Positions 6,883 through 8,339 of a stretch of 8,339 bases of DNA are shown here, in pieces (position 1 is the first letter of the stretch; every line of letters begins with the position of its first letter). The DNA is from an uncultured Chloroflexota bacterium (GTDB lineage Bacteria; Chloroflexota; Limnocylindria; Limnocylindrales; CSP1-4): contig CAIYQJ010000214.1 in the NCBI GenBank assembly GCA_903928275.1, positions 1-8,339 of the forward strand, written 5' to 3'. The notes beneath the pieces are model-generated. The model saw only the letters and a list, made by a program, of their open reading frames with translations, did not search any database and was not told where the DNA came from. Made by a program: the position numbers and the translations under genes.

Positions 6883-7760
6883 GCATCCTCGTCGGGCGCG
6901 ACACGCGCCTCGTCGTGCAGGGGATCACCGGGCGCGAGGGCGAGTTCCACGCGCGGCAGATGCAGGAATACGGGACGAACGTCGTCGCCGGCACAACGCC
7001 GGGGAAGGGCGGCCGCACGGCGCTCGACGGCACGGTCCCGGTCTTCGACACCGTCACCGACGCCGTCCGCGAGACCGGCGCGAACGTGTCGGTCATCTAC
7101 GTCCCGTCGGCGGGCGCCCCGGACGCGATCCTCGAGGCAGTGGGCTCGGGGATCCGGACCGTCTTCTGCATCACGGAGGGCATCCCCGCCCTCGACATGC
7201 TCAAGGTCGTCGAGATCGTCGCCGCGGCCGGCGCGCGCCTCGTGGGCCCCAACTGCCCCGGGGCCACGTCGCCCGGCCGCGCGAAGGTCGGGATCATCCC
7301 GGGGTCCATCCACCGCGAGGGCCGCGTCGGCGTCGTCTCGCGCTCCGGCACCCTCACGTACGAAGCGGTCCAGGCGATGACGGACGCCGGGATCGGCCAG
7401 TCCACGTGCATCGGGATCGGCGGCGACCCCATCGTCGGCACCACGCACCTGGACGTGCTCCGGCTCTTCGCGGAGGACCCCGAGACCGACGCGATCGTCC
7501 TCATCGGCGAGATCGGCGGGTCCGCGGAGGAGGAGGCCGCCGGGTGGGCGGCCACACACCTGGCGGACGTCCCGAAGGTCGCCTTCATCGCCGGCCGTAC
7601 CGCGCCCGAAGGGAAGCGGATGGGACATGCCGGCGCGATCATCAGCGGCGGAAGCGGCACCGCGGCCGCGAAGGTGGCGGCGCTCGAGGCCGCGGGGTTC
7701 CTCGTCGCCGATTCGCCGACAGAGATCCCGACGCTCCTGCGGAGGGCCGGGGTCCACTAG
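6879..7760 (+). CDS. sucD: Succinyl-CoA synthetase alpha subunit SucD
   Basis: The 293-residue partner of SucC binds CoA and carries the phosphohistidine intermediate. Visible are the CoA-binding GITGREGEFH (15-24), GTTPGKGG (38-45), VPSAGAPDAILEA (75-87), GPNCPG (123-128), the GEIGG segment with E211, and the active-site H250 in RMGHAGAIISGG. These match E. coli SucD E208 and H246. Length is usual (E. coli 289). The GTG start at 6879 forms a GTGA overlap with the sucC stop, and GGAGGT (6868-6873) lies five bases upstream; coupling keeps the alpha:beta ratio near one. The GITGREGEFH wording, instead of the E. coli GFTGxQGTFH, is a common variant. Confidence 0.97.
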   Translation: MSILVGRDTRLVVQGITGREGEFHARQMQEYGTNVVAGTTPGKGGRTALDGTVPVFDTVTDAVRETGANVSVIYVPSAGAPDAILEAVGSGIRTVFCITEGIPALDMLKVVEIVAAAGARLVGPNCPGATSPGRAKVGIIPGSIHREGRVGVVSRSGTLTYEAVQAMTDAGIGQSTCIGIGGDPIVGTTHLDVLRLFAEDPETDAIVLIGEIGGSAEEEAAGWAATHLADVPKVAFIAGRTAPEGKRMGHAGAIISGGSGTAAAKVAALEAAGFLVADSPTEIPTLLRRAGVH

Positions 7761-7823
7761 CGGCGGCCGGATCAGCGTCCCCGGGGGGTCCACCACGGTG
7801 CCCGGGGCAGAGGATGCACGGAC

Positions 7824-8339
7824 GTGACGGCGGGCGTGGTCCTCGCGATCGGGGTCGCCCTCGCGTTCGCCCTGACGAACGGGTTCCACGACGCCGCCAA
7901 CGCCATCGCCACGCTCGTCGCCACGCGCGTCGCGCGCCCGATCCCGGCCGTCATCCTCGCCGCGGTCTTCAACCTCATCGGCCCGTTCGTCATCGGCTCG
8001 GCGGTCGCGAACACGATCGGGAAGATCGTGGCGGTCCCGCCGGACCAGGCCGTAGCGGTCATCGGCGCGGGGCTCACCGGCGCGGTGGCCTGGAACCTCG
8101 TGACGTGGAGCCGCGGCATCCCCTCGTCATCGAGCCACGCGCTCGTCGGCGGCCTCGTGGGCGCGGGACTCCTCGAGAATGGCGTCGCGGCGATCGACTG
8201 GGGACCCATACAGGAGGGGCACTTCTTCGGCGTCTTCGGCGTCCTCATCATCCTCGCCGTGGCGCCGATCCTCGCGGCGGCCGCCGCGTTCCTCGTGGAG
8301 CGCCTCGCCCTCCGCCTCCTGCGGCGGGCGACGATCCGC
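7824..8339 (+). CDS. pit: PiT-family inorganic phosphate transporter, 5' part
   Basis: The frame opens at GTG 7824 and stays open for 172 codons to the window edge, so the C-terminal half is missing. It is a multi-span inner-membrane protein of the PiT/PHO-4 family, which imports phosphate (as a metal-phosphate complex in bacteria) with protons or sodium. The diagnostic N-terminal signature is NGFHDAANAIAT (19-30). The second signature begins at TWSRGIPSSSSHALVGGLVGAG (94-115), with the conserved GIPSSSSHAL. Hydrophobic segments lie at about residues 3-18, 40-62, 76-95, 104-119 and 134-157. AGAGGA sits 8-9 bases before the GTG; the nearby ATG at 7814 is out of frame. It starts 63 nt after sucD and may be read through from it. 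Whether the full protein is a short or long PiT cannot be told. Confidence 0.92.
   Translation, partial: MTAGVVLAIGVALAFALTNGFHDAANAIATLVATRVARPIPAVILAAVFNLIGPFVIGSAVANTIGKIVAVPPDQAVAVIGAGLTGAVAWNLVTWSRGIPSSSSHALVGGLVGAGLLENGVAAIDWGPIQEGHFFGVFGVLIILAVAPILAAAAAFLVERLALRLLRRATIR

Noticed and set aside
4767..7760. Very long + strand open frame (about 997 codons) ending in SucD
   Set aside because: Only the last 293 codons are SucD. The earlier part is antisense to sdhD/sdhC and an alternate frame of sucC, low in complexity and Arg/Pro/Gly-rich, and open because stop codons are rare at this GC content.
7779..7807. Stem-loop CCCCGGG/CCCGGGG after sucD as a terminator
   Set aside because: The 7-bp stem has a 15-nt loop and no T-run, and it lies close before the pit start. 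It is not convincing as an intrinsic terminator in this GC-rich sequence.

Overview
The window is GC-rich bacterial chromosome with an extremely high third-position GC, strongly SD-led genes and little intergenic space. It reads as ordinary core metabolism and holds no phage, IS, CRISPR or plasmid genes. The best taxonomic guess is a high-GC Chloroflexota member, with Actinomycetota as the alternative. The guess rests on the very high GC, the style of the succinyl-CoA synthetase and the reduced, type-A-derived RNase P RNA. No single marker settles it.

Layout, left to right. (1) 57-296 (+): a small Cys/His-rich protein of unknown function. (2) 348-706 (-): rnpB, the RNase P RNA, identified by its conserved core and by a 15-nt terminal helix. 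(3) 745-2133 (-): one open frame encoding an RNase HI domain, a Pro/Asp/Gly/Ala-rich linker and a PhnP-like metallo-beta-lactamase-fold domain. (4) 2175-5420 (-): a complete sdhC-sdhD-sdhA-sdhB succinate dehydrogenase operon, read leftward. (5) 5421-5697: a divergent promoter region with a 22-bp tandem repeat and an inverted repeat. (6) 5698-7760 (+): sucC-sucD, succinyl-CoA synthetase, with a 4-bp stop/start overlap. (7) 7824-8339 (+): the 5' part of a PiT-family phosphate transporter, cut by the window edge.

The divergent sdh and suc operons encode two consecutive TCA-cycle steps (succinyl-CoA to succinate to fumarate), so the shared 277-bp region probably coordinates them. The leftward block continues from sdhB into the RNase HI-MBL fusion (41-nt gap) and then rnpB (38-nt gap), placing two RNA-directed functions behind a respiratory operon.

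The most unusual items are the RNase HI/PhnP-like fusion and its position just upstream of rnpB, the RNase P RNA that appears to lack P13/P14 and the L15 GGU motif, and the 22-bp repeats between the two TCA operons. I saw no obvious new defence or mobile system.
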